From an uncultured Muribaculaceae bacterium (lineage in GTDB: Bacteria > Bacteroidota > Bacteroidia > Bacteroidales > Muribaculaceae): a stretch of 64,000 nucleotides of DNA. The translations under genes were made by a program, and so were the position numbers. The notes under the pieces are model-generated. The model ran no database searches and was not told where the DNA came from. It saw only the letters and a list, made by a program, of their open reading frames with translations. This document shows, one piece after another, positions 43,488 through 51,087 of the stretch (positions are counted from its first letter, which is position 1; the number at the start of each line of letters is the position of its first letter). Location: NCBI GenBank assembly GCA_910579185.1, contig CAJTTG010000002.1:62001-126000 (forward strand), given 5' to 3'.

Positions 43488-44387
43488 ATGATGAGATGGA
43501 TATGTGTAGCTATGGCTATGCTGCATGTTTTGTTTGCAGCGGCTTCGCAGAATCAGGATTCCGTTCCTGAATTTGCCGGAACTCTGTCTCTCGACAGTAT
43601 AGATGTCTCCGGCTCTGTTTCTGCGCTTCAGGATTCTGCTAATACTGCCATGGCATTCAATGTCGACACGATAATGATGTCCGACGAATTTAGAGAGAAA
43701 TTCGGCTCTCCTACGCTTTACGATTTCCCATATTCCCGTACTCGCTCACTGCCTGACTGGAAGCGGTTATGGATCAATACTGCCGTCCTTGTCGGAGCCG
43801 GTGTGACTACGATGGTTGTCCTCGAATCCCTGCCGGCCGATGCAACAGCATGGAACAAGACGGAAAATGCCAAGGTGCCGCTGTTCAAGCGGTGGGTGCG
43901 CAATGTCAAGGCCGGCCCGGTTTGGGACAAGGATAACCTGGTGTTCAACTATGCGCTCCATCCCTATGCCGGTGCTGCATATTATATGGGGGCGCGATCC
44001 TGCGGATTCAACTGCTGGGGATCTTTTGTCTACACGTTCTGTATCTCTACTTTCTTCTGGGAATACGGATTTGAGGCATTCAATGAAATCCCCTCGGTGC
44101 AGGATCTCGTGATCACCCCTGTTCTGGGATCGCTGCTCGGCGAGGGCTTCTATCTGATCAAACGGAAGATCGTTTCCGACGGGTATAGGCTATGGGGCTC
44201 AAAGGTGGCTGGATATGCTGTTGCATGGCTCGTCGATCCCATCAATGAGACTATCGGCTATTTTCGTGGAGATCAGCGGAAAGCGTCGCGCCGCTCTGAT
44301 GCATTGCGTGGACTTGAGGGAAGCTCTTGGATCGCACCGTCAACCAACGGACTCCAATGTGGCATCTCATTGACATATACTTTTTAG
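43488..44387 (+). CDS. DUF3943-containing membrane-associated protein
   Basis: A 299-residue exported protein (signal peptide about 1-20). After a Ser-rich stretch comes a region with membrane-like segments: INTAVLVGAGVTTMVVLESL, then NYALHPYAGAAYYMGARSCG, FWEYGFEAFNEIPSVQDLVI and PVLGSLLGEGFYLIKRKIVS. HPYAGAAYY with WEY and P(S)xxDL match the DUF3943 family as I recall it; function unknown, possibly outer-membrane. An alternative ATG is 3 nt downstream. Followed 77 bp later by a PCMD-like gene with its own -7 box. Confidence 0.78.
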   Translation: MMRWICVAMAMLHVLFAAASQNQDSVPEFAGTLSLDSIDVSGSVSALQDSANTAMAFNVDTIMMSDEFREKFGSPTLYDFPYSRTRSLPDWKRLWINTAVLVGAGVTTMVVLESLPADATAWNKTENAKVPLFKRWVRNVKAGPVWDKDNLVFNYALHPYAGAAYYMGARSCGFNCWGSFVYTFCISTFFWEYGFEAFNEIPSVQDLVITPVLGSLLGEGFYLIKRKIVSDGYRLWGSKVAGYAVAWLVDPINETIGYFRGDQRKASRRSDALRGLEGSSWIAPSTNGLQCGISLTYTF

Positions 44388-44431
44388 ACTATTTTATGAT
44401 AAATGTCATAGGCAAGGTGGCTTAAATTAGC

Positions 44432-44439
44432 TAATTTTG
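44432..44439 (+). promoter_or_regulatory. -7 element of the gene at 44465
   Basis: TAATTTTG, 25 nt before the ATG. Confidence 0.45.
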
Positions 44440-44464
44440 CATTTTGATTTTAGATTGATCGCTT

Positions 44465-45412
44465 ATGAAACGCAATTATTTAATCGCATTATTTATTTTC
44501 TGCGCTCTTGGCCTTTCGGCTCAGACTGTCGAAAAAATCAAATTCGGCGACTTCAACAGCTGGGTGACACGAGTTATCTCTGAATCCAAGGTTATTGGTG
44601 GTGCGAAAAAGAATGTTTATGAAATCGGCCCCACATCTAATATAACAGGCAATAAAGCCTACGTCAACGCCGGCGGTTCTCCCTGGGGAACGAGCAATGT
44701 CTATGCCAAGGTATCCGGAATCACTAAGGCATCAAATGCCGTTGAGCCTTGTGTTCGCAAGGGTTCCGATCTTTGTGCCAAGCTCTCGTCCAAGATCGAG
44801 CAGGTAAAGGTGCTCAAGGTTGTCAATATGGACGTGATGGTGGCCGGCTCCATCTTTCTCGGACAGATGATCGAGCCTGTGACAAGCACTAAGAACCCCT
44901 ATGGCAAAATGGATATGGGGGTGGCCTACACGAAACGGCCTAAAGCTCTTGTTCTCGACTATCGTGTCGATATGCCCGAGAAGCCTACACGCACTAAAGC
45001 CACAGGTTTCGGTTCGCCGAAAACCCTCAGTGGCCACGACAACGCCGTAGTATTCGTCTACCTCCAGAGCCGTTGGGAAGATGCCGACGGAAATCTACAT
45101 GCAAAGCGTGTCGGGACGGGTGGTGAGATGTTTGGCCATGCTTCGAAGTGGGTCAACGGCCACAAGATACCAATTGTCTATGGCGACATCTCGAAACGTG
45201 CCGATATGAAATGGCTTGGTCTGCGCAGCAAAGCCAATTCCTATTATGCGCGCAATTCAAAGAATAAACTCAAACCTGTCATTGAAGAGGGTTACGATGC
45301 AAATGCCAAGCCCACCCATGTTATCGTGATGATTTCATCCGGTAGTGGCGAACCGTTTGTTGGTACGGAAGGCCTCAATTTCTACGTCGACAACGTAGGC
45401 TTCGTCCTTTGA
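44465..45412 (+). CDS. exported PCMD-like protein
   Basis: A 315-residue protein with a signal peptide (MKRNYLIALFIFCALGLSAQ). The mature part resembles the PCMD domain (putative carbohydrate metabolism domain, PF13201): GDFNSWVTRV at the start, GVAYTKRPKALVLDYRVDMP in the middle, and GTEGLNFYVDNVGFVL at the C-terminus. Such proteins are usually surface-located and thought to bind glycans; no catalytic residues are evident. The 79-bp tandem repeat begins 30 bp after its stop. Confidence 0.7.
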   Translation: MKRNYLIALFIFCALGLSAQTVEKIKFGDFNSWVTRVISESKVIGGAKKNVYEIGPTSNITGNKAYVNAGGSPWGTSNVYAKVSGITKASNAVEPCVRKGSDLCAKLSSKIEQVKVLKVVNMDVMVAGSIFLGQMIEPVTSTKNPYGKMDMGVAYTKRPKALVLDYRVDMPEKPTRTKATGFGSPKTLSGHDNAVVFVYLQSRWEDADGNLHAKRVGTGGEMFGHASKWVNGHKIPIVYGDISKRADMKWLGLRSKANSYYARNSKNKLKPVIEEGYDANAKPTHVIVMISSGSGEPFVGTEGLNFYVDNVGFVL

Positions 45413-45441
45413 TCCACCCTCCCAATCTTTTGACATTCATT

Positions 45442-45739
45442 TCGGTCGGGTTCACCGCCCTCCGTGTGGTTGAACCGGCCCCACGTCTCATGCGTCAACC
45501 TTATCCTTTTTGTGCGCATATCGGTCGGGGTCACCGCACTCCGTGCGGTTGCACCGCCCCCACGCCTCATGCGTCAACCTTATTCTTTTGTCGCGAATAT
45601 CGGTCGTGGTCACCACACTCCGTGTGGTTGCACCGCCCCCACGCCTCATGCGTCAACCTTATTCTTTTGTCGTGCATTTCAGTCGGGGTCACCGCACTCC
45701 GTGCGGTTGAACCGAATCTCCCACGCCTTATCAGTCAAC
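45442..45739. repeat. 79-bp tandem repeat, 3.8 copies, each with a hairpin
   Basis: Copies begin at 45442, 45521, 45600 and 45679, exactly 79 bp apart; the last is partial. Each opens TCGGTCGGGGTCACC (small changes) and then holds a stem: ACCGCAC-TCC-GTGCGGT in copies 2 and 4, ACCACAC-TCC-GTGTGGT in copy 3 (both arms changed), and a weaker version in copy 1. The remainder (CACGCCTCATGCGTCAACC, then a T-rich stretch) is well conserved. There are no unique spacers, so it is not CRISPR. The same hairpin recurs at 50.8 kb. Long frames across it are only translated repeat. Confidence 0.9.
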
Positions 45740-45764
45740 AGGATATCCTCGTTCATGCCTGTAG

Positions 45765-45831
45765 GGACTGCGGCATGCCGCGTCCGGCCATACCAACTTG
45801 TAATCATCTTAATCTCAAGTTTGTATGGCCG
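45765..45831. repeat. two adjoining palindromes after the tandem array
   Basis: First: GGAC-T-GCGGCATGCCGC-GTCC at 45765-45785, whose core is a perfect 12-bp palindrome. Second: 16-nt arms at 45785-45800 and 45816-45831 (one mismatch) around a 15-nt loop. From 45832 to 45924 I see nothing recognisable. The second could terminate the PCMD gene or the convergent peptidase gene. Confidence 0.6.
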
Positions 45832-45924
45832 TAACTACGTGCCGCATCTGCTTGACACAACCTTGACTTTACATGAACGTCAACATCATGCCGCTTCCGT
45901 CATGATCCGTTATTTCTGATCCTG

Positions 45925-47232
45925 TCAGCAGTCGTAGAACGTCGTGAACGCACGGACTATATACGCATGATCATCGGCGGATGCTGTCTCGCGTACCGAG
46001 TGCATGGCCCATATTGCCGCTCCCATGTCTACACCGCGCAGCGGAATCTGTGAGGTCAGGATATTTCCGAGGGTTGATCCGCCGGCCACATCGCTGTGGT
46101 TCACAAAATACTGGTACGGCACGCCGGCCTTCTCACATATCCCTGCAAACACGGCTGCGCTGTCGGCATCAGTCATATATTTGCAGTTGGCATTGATCTT
46201 TATCACCGGGCCGCCTCCAAGCAGTGGATGGTTGGTAGGATCCTGCTTCTCCACGTAGTTGGGATGCAGACCATGGGCATTGTCGGCCGAGATCATGAAC
46301 GATCGGGCTATCGCACGCTGGCGATCCTCCTCTGTTCCGCCGGTGCAGAGTGTGATTCTGCTTATCAGATCCGCCAGCAGGGGAGAGGCTGCCCCTTGCT
46401 TTGTTCCGGAGCCTGTCTCTTCGTTGTCAAAAATAGCCATCACGCGTGTCATCCGGCTGTCGCTGCTGTCGAGCAGGGCGGTCAGTGCTGCATGAACCAT
46501 GCTAAGATCGTCGATGCGTCCGGAGGTCAGGAACTCGTTGTTGAGGCCAAGTCTGCATGCCGGAGTGGTGTCGTAGAGCGACAGGTCAAAGTCCATTATC
46601 TCTCCGATTTCAACGCCAAGTTCATCAGCTATCAGATGCAGCAGTATGTTGTCTCGCTGAAGCTCATCCTTGACAATGCCTATGACCGGCAGCATGTCTT
46701 TCTGTTTCGACAATGGATTTCCCTCGTTGACGGCGCGGTTGAAATGGATGGCCAGATGAGGGATAGTAAGCAGCGGTCGCTCTATCCGCATGTTGACACA
46801 GCGCGGATGGAGAACATCTTCGCTGCGGAGCACCACTCGTCCTGCAACCGATAGTGGACGGTCGAACCATGTGTAGAGGATCGGGCCACCATATACCTCC
46901 GTGTTCAGCCTCACCATGCCGCCTTCGCCGGTCATCTGTGCGCTGGGCTTGATCCGGAATCCCGGCGAATCGCTGTGGGCGGAGATTATCTTGTAGCCGG
47001 CCGCTGGCCCGTCTGTGCCGGTTATGAAAGCCATGACGGCTGTCTGATTCTGTGTGATATAGTATCGGCCACCGGCTGTCAGATCCCATTTTGCAGCCGG
47101 ATCCAGTCTTTCGAATCCTGCGGCATCAAGGCGTTTGGTTATCTCTTCTGCTGCGAGAAAGTTGACCGGACTGCGGTCGAGAAATTTCATCAGATCGTTG
47201 ATCCGGGCTGTGTCTTGTTCCTGTGGTGTCAT
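45925..47232 (-). CDS. M18 family aspartyl aminopeptidase
   Basis: A 435-residue cytoplasmic metallo-aminopeptidase removing N-terminal Asp/Glu from peptides. Zinc-binding motifs in order: ISAHSDSPGFRIKPSAQ (His, Asp), AIFDNEETGSGTKQGAASPL (Glu pair and metal ligands), SADNAHGLHPNY, and VNHSDVAGGSTLGN with the final His. Family length is normal. Its ATG overlaps the stop of the DUF5063 gene by 4 bp (ATGA), so the two are coupled. Confidence 0.94.
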   Translation of the reverse strand: MTPQEQDTARINDLMKFLDRSPVNFLAAEEITKRLDAAGFERLDPAAKWDLTAGGRYYITQNQTAVMAFITGTDGPAAGYKIISAHSDSPGFRIKPSAQMTGEGGMVRLNTEVYGGPILYTWFDRPLSVAGRVVLRSEDVLHPRCVNMRIERPLLTIPHLAIHFNRAVNEGNPLSKQKDMLPVIGIVKDELQRDNILLHLIADELGVEIGEIMDFDLSLYDTTPACRLGLNNEFLTSGRIDDLSMVHAALTALLDSSDSRMTRVMAIFDNEETGSGTKQGAASPLLADLISRITLCTGGTEEDRQRAIARSFMISADNAHGLHPNYVEKQDPTNHPLLGGGPVIKINANCKYMTDADSAAVFAGICEKAGVPYQYFVNHSDVAGGSTLGNILTSQIPLRGVDMGAAIWAMHSVRETASADDHAYIVRAFTTFYDC

Positions 47233-47753
47233 GATTGTAGGTTGTAATATAATTGGTTAAGCGGACGCATCACGTTGCATAGTGTCTGGCTCCAGTAACC
47301 GTCGAAATCCTCCCGCACTTCGGCGAGGGCATCGGCTATCATCTCTGTCGGAAGATCCTTTACGGTCTCAACCAGATTGTAGGTCACCTGCATCAGATCG
47401 GCAAGACCTTCGGAGATGCTTGCTCCTATCGGGGTGTCGGAATATTTCATATCCTCCTGAAATACTTCCAGATATGTGTCGTCCTCGCCGAGCAGGGCTG
47501 CTATCGGATTGCGCACGGAGTCGTAGAGAGCTTCGTCCATCTTGTCCTCCACAACGCCGCCTGTCGGCTCTTCATAGATCGAGGTCTGGATGTCCGATGC
47601 CGAGATATACAGACGGGGCAGGAGTTTGAGCATCTGTCCGATAAAATCTTCTTTCTCCATATTGGGAGCATTGAAGAGCGCCTTGCAGTATTCATTGCAT
47701 AATCCTATGAATGCAATGTCGTTTGGGGTGAGATTTTGGTCAATAGTTTCCAT
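47229..47753 (-). CDS. DUF5063-like protein
   Basis: A 174-residue, all-helical, acidic cytoplasmic protein without signal or membrane segment. MLKLLPRLYISASDIQ, YLEVFQEDMKYSDTPIGASI and VREDFDGYWSQTLCNVMRPL fit the DUF5063 family as I recall it; function unknown. It is the upstream member of a 4-bp-overlapping pair with the M18 aminopeptidase. A weak hairpin (47778-47803) separates it from nadD. Confidence 0.78.
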   Translation of the reverse strand: METIDQNLTPNDIAFIGLCNEYCKALFNAPNMEKEDFIGQMLKLLPRLYISASDIQTSIYEEPTGGVVEDKMDEALYDSVRNPIAALLGEDDTYLEVFQEDMKYSDTPIGASISEGLADLMQVTYNLVETVKDLPTEMIADALAEVREDFDGYWSQTLCNVMRPLNQLYYNLQS

Positions 47754-47812
47754 GATTATGAAACTGCATTAAGTTTAAGAGTATTTAAAAGTAAACATAC
47801 TCTAAGTCAGTT

Positions 47813-48403
47813 TTATTTGTATAAGCCGTTTGCACGGATGTAGTCCGCAACGCCCGGTGGCAGAAAGTTTGTCATATCTTTCCCCTCTCGGATCGACTTC
47901 CGGATGAAGGTGCTCGAAATATCTACCGTTGGAGCTTCAACTAAGCTGACCTCTGGCGGAAGTGTCAGTGATTCTACGGGATAGCCCGGACGTGGGTACA
48001 CTACAGGAGAATAACGTCTGACAATCTGCTCATGTTCACGCCAGCGGTCAAACATGAGCCAATTGTCGCTACCTATTATAAGTGAGATCCTGCTGTCGGG
48101 ATAAAGCTCCTGCAATCGGTTGAGGGAGTTTATGGTATATGAAGGACGGGGCATCGACAGCTCTATGTCGCAGGGCGTCAGACGTGGATTCCCATCGCAT
48201 GCTATGCGCAGCATTTCAAGACGGTGGGAGTCCTCAATAAGCTCATCAGCATTCTCTTTGATCGGATTAAGCGGTGAGAGCATTAGCATCACTCGCGTTA
48301 TGTCTGTGAACTGCGCTATGTAGTCGGCCAGCATCAGATGGCCTGTATGAACCGGGTTGAACGATCCACCCAGTATCCCTATATGCTCATGCTTGGGGAT
48401 CAC
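47813..48403 (-). CDS. nadD: nicotinate-nucleotide adenylyltransferase
   Basis: A 196-residue cytoplasmic enzyme making deamido-NAD from nicotinate mononucleotide and ATP. GILGGSFNPVHTGHLMLADY carries the nucleotidyltransferase HxGH motif; ISLIIGSDNWLMFDRW and VDISSTFIRKSIREGKDMTN (the ISxTxxR signature) follow. Its ATG overlaps the gmk stop by 4 bp. Confidence 0.95.
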   Translation of the reverse strand: MIPKHEHIGILGGSFNPVHTGHLMLADYIAQFTDITRVMLMLSPLNPIKENADELIEDSHRLEMLRIACDGNPRLTPCDIELSMPRPSYTINSLNRLQELYPDSRISLIIGSDNWLMFDRWREHEQIVRRYSPVVYPRPGYPVESLTLPPEVSLVEAPTVDISSTFIRKSIREGKDMTNFLPPGVADYIRANGLYK

Positions 48404-48975
48404 GGGCGATTGATGAAGCTTAATATCTCGCGCTCTGTGTCCTCTACGGCACGGGCAAGCTCGTCGTTGACAACCTGAGCGTCGTAGGCTTTGGCATAGC
48501 TCAGCTCAAATTCGGCTTTCCCTACGCGCTGGTCTATGGCCTCTTTGCTGTCAGTCGCGCGGCTTTCAAGGCGGCGGCGTAGCTCCTCAACGCTCGGTGG
48601 CATGATGAATATGCTCTTGGCGCGGTCGCCATACATCTCTTTGACTCTGACGCCTCCTTTCACGTCTATGTCCAGAACAACGTTGGTGCCGTTGTCGCAA
48701 CGGTTGGCAACCTCGCTCTTCAAGGTGCCGTAGAATCGGCCCGGATACACCTCTTCGTATTCAACGAATGCGTCTTCGGCAATCGCGCTTTTGAATTCTT
48801 CGTCGCTGAGAAAGTGATAGTTGACGCCGTTGACTTCTCCTTCGCGTGGATCTCGGTTGGTAGCCGAGACCGAAAACTGCATCTCGACATTGCCGCGGCG
48901 CATTATCTCGCCGATTATTGTCGATTTGCCACAGCCGCTCGGCGCTGAGATTATTATGATTTTTCCTTTTTTCAT
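48400..48975 (-). CDS. gmk: guanylate kinase
   Basis: A 191-residue cytoplasmic enzyme converting GMP to GDP. P-loop SAPSGCGKSTI at the N-terminus, then SVSATNRDPREGEVNGVNYH (GMP binding), EYEEVYPGRFYGT, VVLDIDVKGGVRVKE and FIMPPSVEELRRRLESRATD. Normal length. Operon order is yicC, gmk, nadD. Confidence 0.97.
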   Translation of the reverse strand: MKKGKIIIISAPSGCGKSTIIGEIMRRGNVEMQFSVSATNRDPREGEVNGVNYHFLSDEEFKSAIAEDAFVEYEEVYPGRFYGTLKSEVANRCDNGTNVVLDIDVKGGVRVKEMYGDRAKSIFIMPPSVEELRRRLESRATDSKEAIDQRVGKAEFELSYAKAYDAQVVNDELARAVEDTEREILSFINRP

Positions 48976-49027
48976 AATGATCCGATCTTAATGGGTCCAG
49001 TTGGTTTCTGCTTCTGTTGGATATGGA

Positions 49028-49903
49028 TCAGAGAACGTTGAGAACCTGCTCTTTGATCTGTTCGAGTTCATCCTTCATCTTGACGACGAGTCGCTGCATC
49101 TCGGCATGATTGCTCTTGGAACCGAGGGTGTTGATCTCTCTGCCCATCTCTTGGGAGATGAAGCCTAATTTCTTTCCTTGGCCACCCGAGCCTGCAAGTG
49201 TCTCCATGAAGTAATGGAGATGTTGGGTCAGACGCTGCTTCTCTTCATTGACATCGAGCTTCTCGATATAGAAAATCATCTCCTGTTCCAGACGTGAACG
49301 GTCGTATTCAACCTGAGGAAGCGATCCCAGATTATCTATGATTCGGGCGCGGATATGCTCGACACGCTCTGTTTCGTAGCGCGGCACTTCTGCCAGCAGA
49401 TCGCGGATTCTGTTGATCCTTGTGGCAAAAAATTCTTCAAGTTTCTCTCCCTCTGTCCGGCGGTAGCCTACAAGTGCCTCAAGTGCCTGGTCAAGGGCGG
49501 TGGCTGCTCCCTTGAAATCATCTTCGTCTGCTGTGGTCGAGGTCTCGCTTTTCATCACTTCGGGGAAGCGAAGCAGCACAGAATACCAGTCTGTCGGCTC
49601 CGGAATCCCCAGAGCTGCCGACATTTCCTCTATTTGAGCTTTGTAGGTCTTGAGCTGTGTCAGGTTGAGTTGAACCGCAGATTCGCTGCCGAGGCTTTCT
49701 ATGAATATGTTGACCTCTACTTTGCCACGTTCCAGTCTGCGGCTGACGGCATTGCGCATCTCCATCTCTTTTTCCCTAAGAATCTGGGGTACACGCATCG
49801 ACAGGTCAAGCTGTTTGCTGTTGAGCGATTTGATCTCTACGGTGATTTTTTTATTATGAATTTCGACAACTGATTTGCCGAATCCTGTCATGGATAGAAG
49901 CAT
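49028..49903 (-). CDS. YicC/YloC family endoribonuclease-like protein
   Basis: A 291-residue cytoplasmic protein. The N-terminal MLLSMTGFGKS and IKSLNSKQLDLSMRVPQIL, and the C-terminal FYIEKLDVNEEKQRLTQHLH and GKKLGFISQEMGREINTLGS then KSNHAEMQRLVVKMKDELEQ, are the two YicC signatures. E. coli YicC is an endoribonuclease implicated in small RNA decay. It lies 52 bp upstream of gmk, as in many bacteria. Confidence 0.94.
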   Translation of the reverse strand: MLLSMTGFGKSVVEIHNKKITVEIKSLNSKQLDLSMRVPQILREKEMEMRNAVSRRLERGKVEVNIFIESLGSESAVQLNLTQLKTYKAQIEEMSAALGIPEPTDWYSVLLRFPEVMKSETSTTADEDDFKGAATALDQALEALVGYRRTEGEKLEEFFATRINRIRDLLAEVPRYETERVEHIRARIIDNLGSLPQVEYDRSRLEQEMIFYIEKLDVNEEKQRLTQHLHYFMETLAGSGGQGKKLGFISQEMGREINTLGSKSNHAEMQRLVVKMKDELEQIKEQVLNVL

Positions 49904-49919
49904 AGATTATAATTTTCTA

Positions 49920-49927
49920 CAAAATTA
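49920..49927 (-). promoter_or_regulatory. -7 element of the yicC-gmk-nadD operon
   Basis: Minus-strand TAATTTTG, 17 nt before the yicC ATG at 49903. Confidence 0.4.
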
Positions 49928-49949
49928 CAATTCTGCCACGAAAAATCGG

Positions 49950-49957
49950 TAACTTTG
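49950..49957 (+). promoter_or_regulatory. -7 element of tsaB
   Basis: TAACTTTG, 58 nt before the tsaB ATG at 50016. Confidence 0.45.
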
Positions 49958-50015
49958 CGGAAAATTTTCGCAATCAGTCAATGAACTGATTTAATCTTAT
50001 TGCAAATTATCGATC

Positions 50016-50717
50016 ATGCCTGTTATTCTGAATATCGAGACTTCTACAAACGTATGCTCTGTAGCTTTATCTGCTGAAGGAATGGTGCTGTGCCATTTCG
50101 AGGACTTCCAGGGACAGAACCATGCCGCGCTTCTCAGCGGCTATATCAAACGTTGCCTCGACTGGGCCAGGGATCATGAGATGCAGTTGGAAGCGGTGGC
50201 CGTTTCTATGGGTCCCGGCAGCTACACAGGCCTCCGCATCGGACTTTCCGAGGCCAAGGGTCTTGCTTTCGCACTCGATATCCCGTTGATAGGCATTGAC
50301 ACTCTGCAACTCATGGCTACATCCGTGATGTTCTCGCAGGATGTCGACCCCGATGCGCTGTTTGCGCCAATGATCGATGCTCGCCGTATGGAAGTCTACA
50401 CGGCCGTCTACGATATGTCGCTCTCCCCGATCATTGAGCCCCGACCTCTTATCCTTGATGAAACATCCTATGCCGACATGCTGGCCGATCATAAAGTGAT
50501 GTTCTTTGGTAACGGTAGCGACAAAGCGCGTGATCTCATCAAATCCCCCAATGCCATCTTCATCCCCGACATTGTGCCTCTGGCCTCCGACATGATAGCC
50601 CTCGCGGAGCGCGACCACGCTCGCCGAAATTTCATCGACATCGCTTACTCAACTCCCCGATACCTCAAAGACTTCCAGGCCACAAAACCACGCAATCCCC
50701 TCGCCACCGGCCTCTGA
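50016..50717 (+). CDS. tsaB: tRNA threonylcarbamoyladenosine protein TsaB
   Basis: A 233-residue ASKHA-fold protein, partner of TsaD and TsaE in making t6A37 of ANN-decoding tRNAs. It starts ILNIETSTNVCSVALSAEG, then NHAALLSGYIKRCLD, and the signature VSMGPGSYTGLRIGLSEAKG. TsaB itself is not catalytic. Normal length. A 157-bp tandem repeat starts just beyond its stop. Confidence 0.95.
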   Translation: MPVILNIETSTNVCSVALSAEGMVLCHFEDFQGQNHAALLSGYIKRCLDWARDHEMQLEAVAVSMGPGSYTGLRIGLSEAKGLAFALDIPLIGIDTLQLMATSVMFSQDVDPDALFAPMIDARRMEVYTAVYDMSLSPIIEPRPLILDETSYADMLADHKVMFFGNGSDKARDLIKSPNAIFIPDIVPLASDMIALAERDHARRNFIDIAYSTPRYLKDFQATKPRNPLATGL

Positions 50718-50730
50718 TCCCTGTCAGAAC

Positions 50731-51045
50731 TGCCCCATTATCGCACGCTTATCCTTTCTTACTCAGCTTTTGCTTTCTTTTGGCGAGCTCTTAGGTCGGG
50801 GTCACCGCACTCCGTGCGGTTGATCCGAAAAACAACCGTGCTGCGCCCGGCACCATTCCTATTGCCAACCCGTCTGACCTGTCCAACCTGCCCCATCATC
50901 TCACGCTTATCCTTTCTTACTCAGCTTTACTTTCTTTTGGCGTACACTTAGGTCGGGGTCACCGCACTCCGTGCGGTTGATCCGAAAAACAACCGCGCTG
51001 CGCCCGGCTCCATTCCTATTGCCAACCCGTCCAATAAGTCCGACC
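50731..51045. repeat. 157-bp tandem duplication carrying the same hairpin as at 45.4 kb
   Basis: Two near-identical copies (about 50731-50888 and 50889-51045). Each contains CACGCTTATCCTTTCTTACT, a T-rich stretch, then GGTCGGGGTCACCGCAC, TCC, GTGCGGTTGATCCG, and a second half with AACAACCG, CTGCGCCCGG and CATTCCTATTGCCAACCCGT. The hairpin stems lie at 50804-50820 and 50961-50977, 157 bp apart. The first part also resembles the 79-bp unit (T-rich stretch before GGTCGGGG). Short GTCTGAC-type units trail to about 51065. The array fills the gap between convergent tsaB and fkp. Confidence 0.88.
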
Positions 51046-51087
51046 CGTCTGACTCGTCTGACAAGTCCACTATATCTTTGTCGACCC

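Noticed and set aside
45442..45739. CRISPR array
   Set aside because: The whole 79-bp unit repeats; there are no unique spacers and no cas genes in the window.
45409..45919. Long overlapping reading frames with a repeated peptide
   Set aside because: They run through the 79-bp tandem array in more than one frame. The peptide repeat is only the DNA repeat translated, partly because 79 is not a multiple of three and the frame shifts at each copy.
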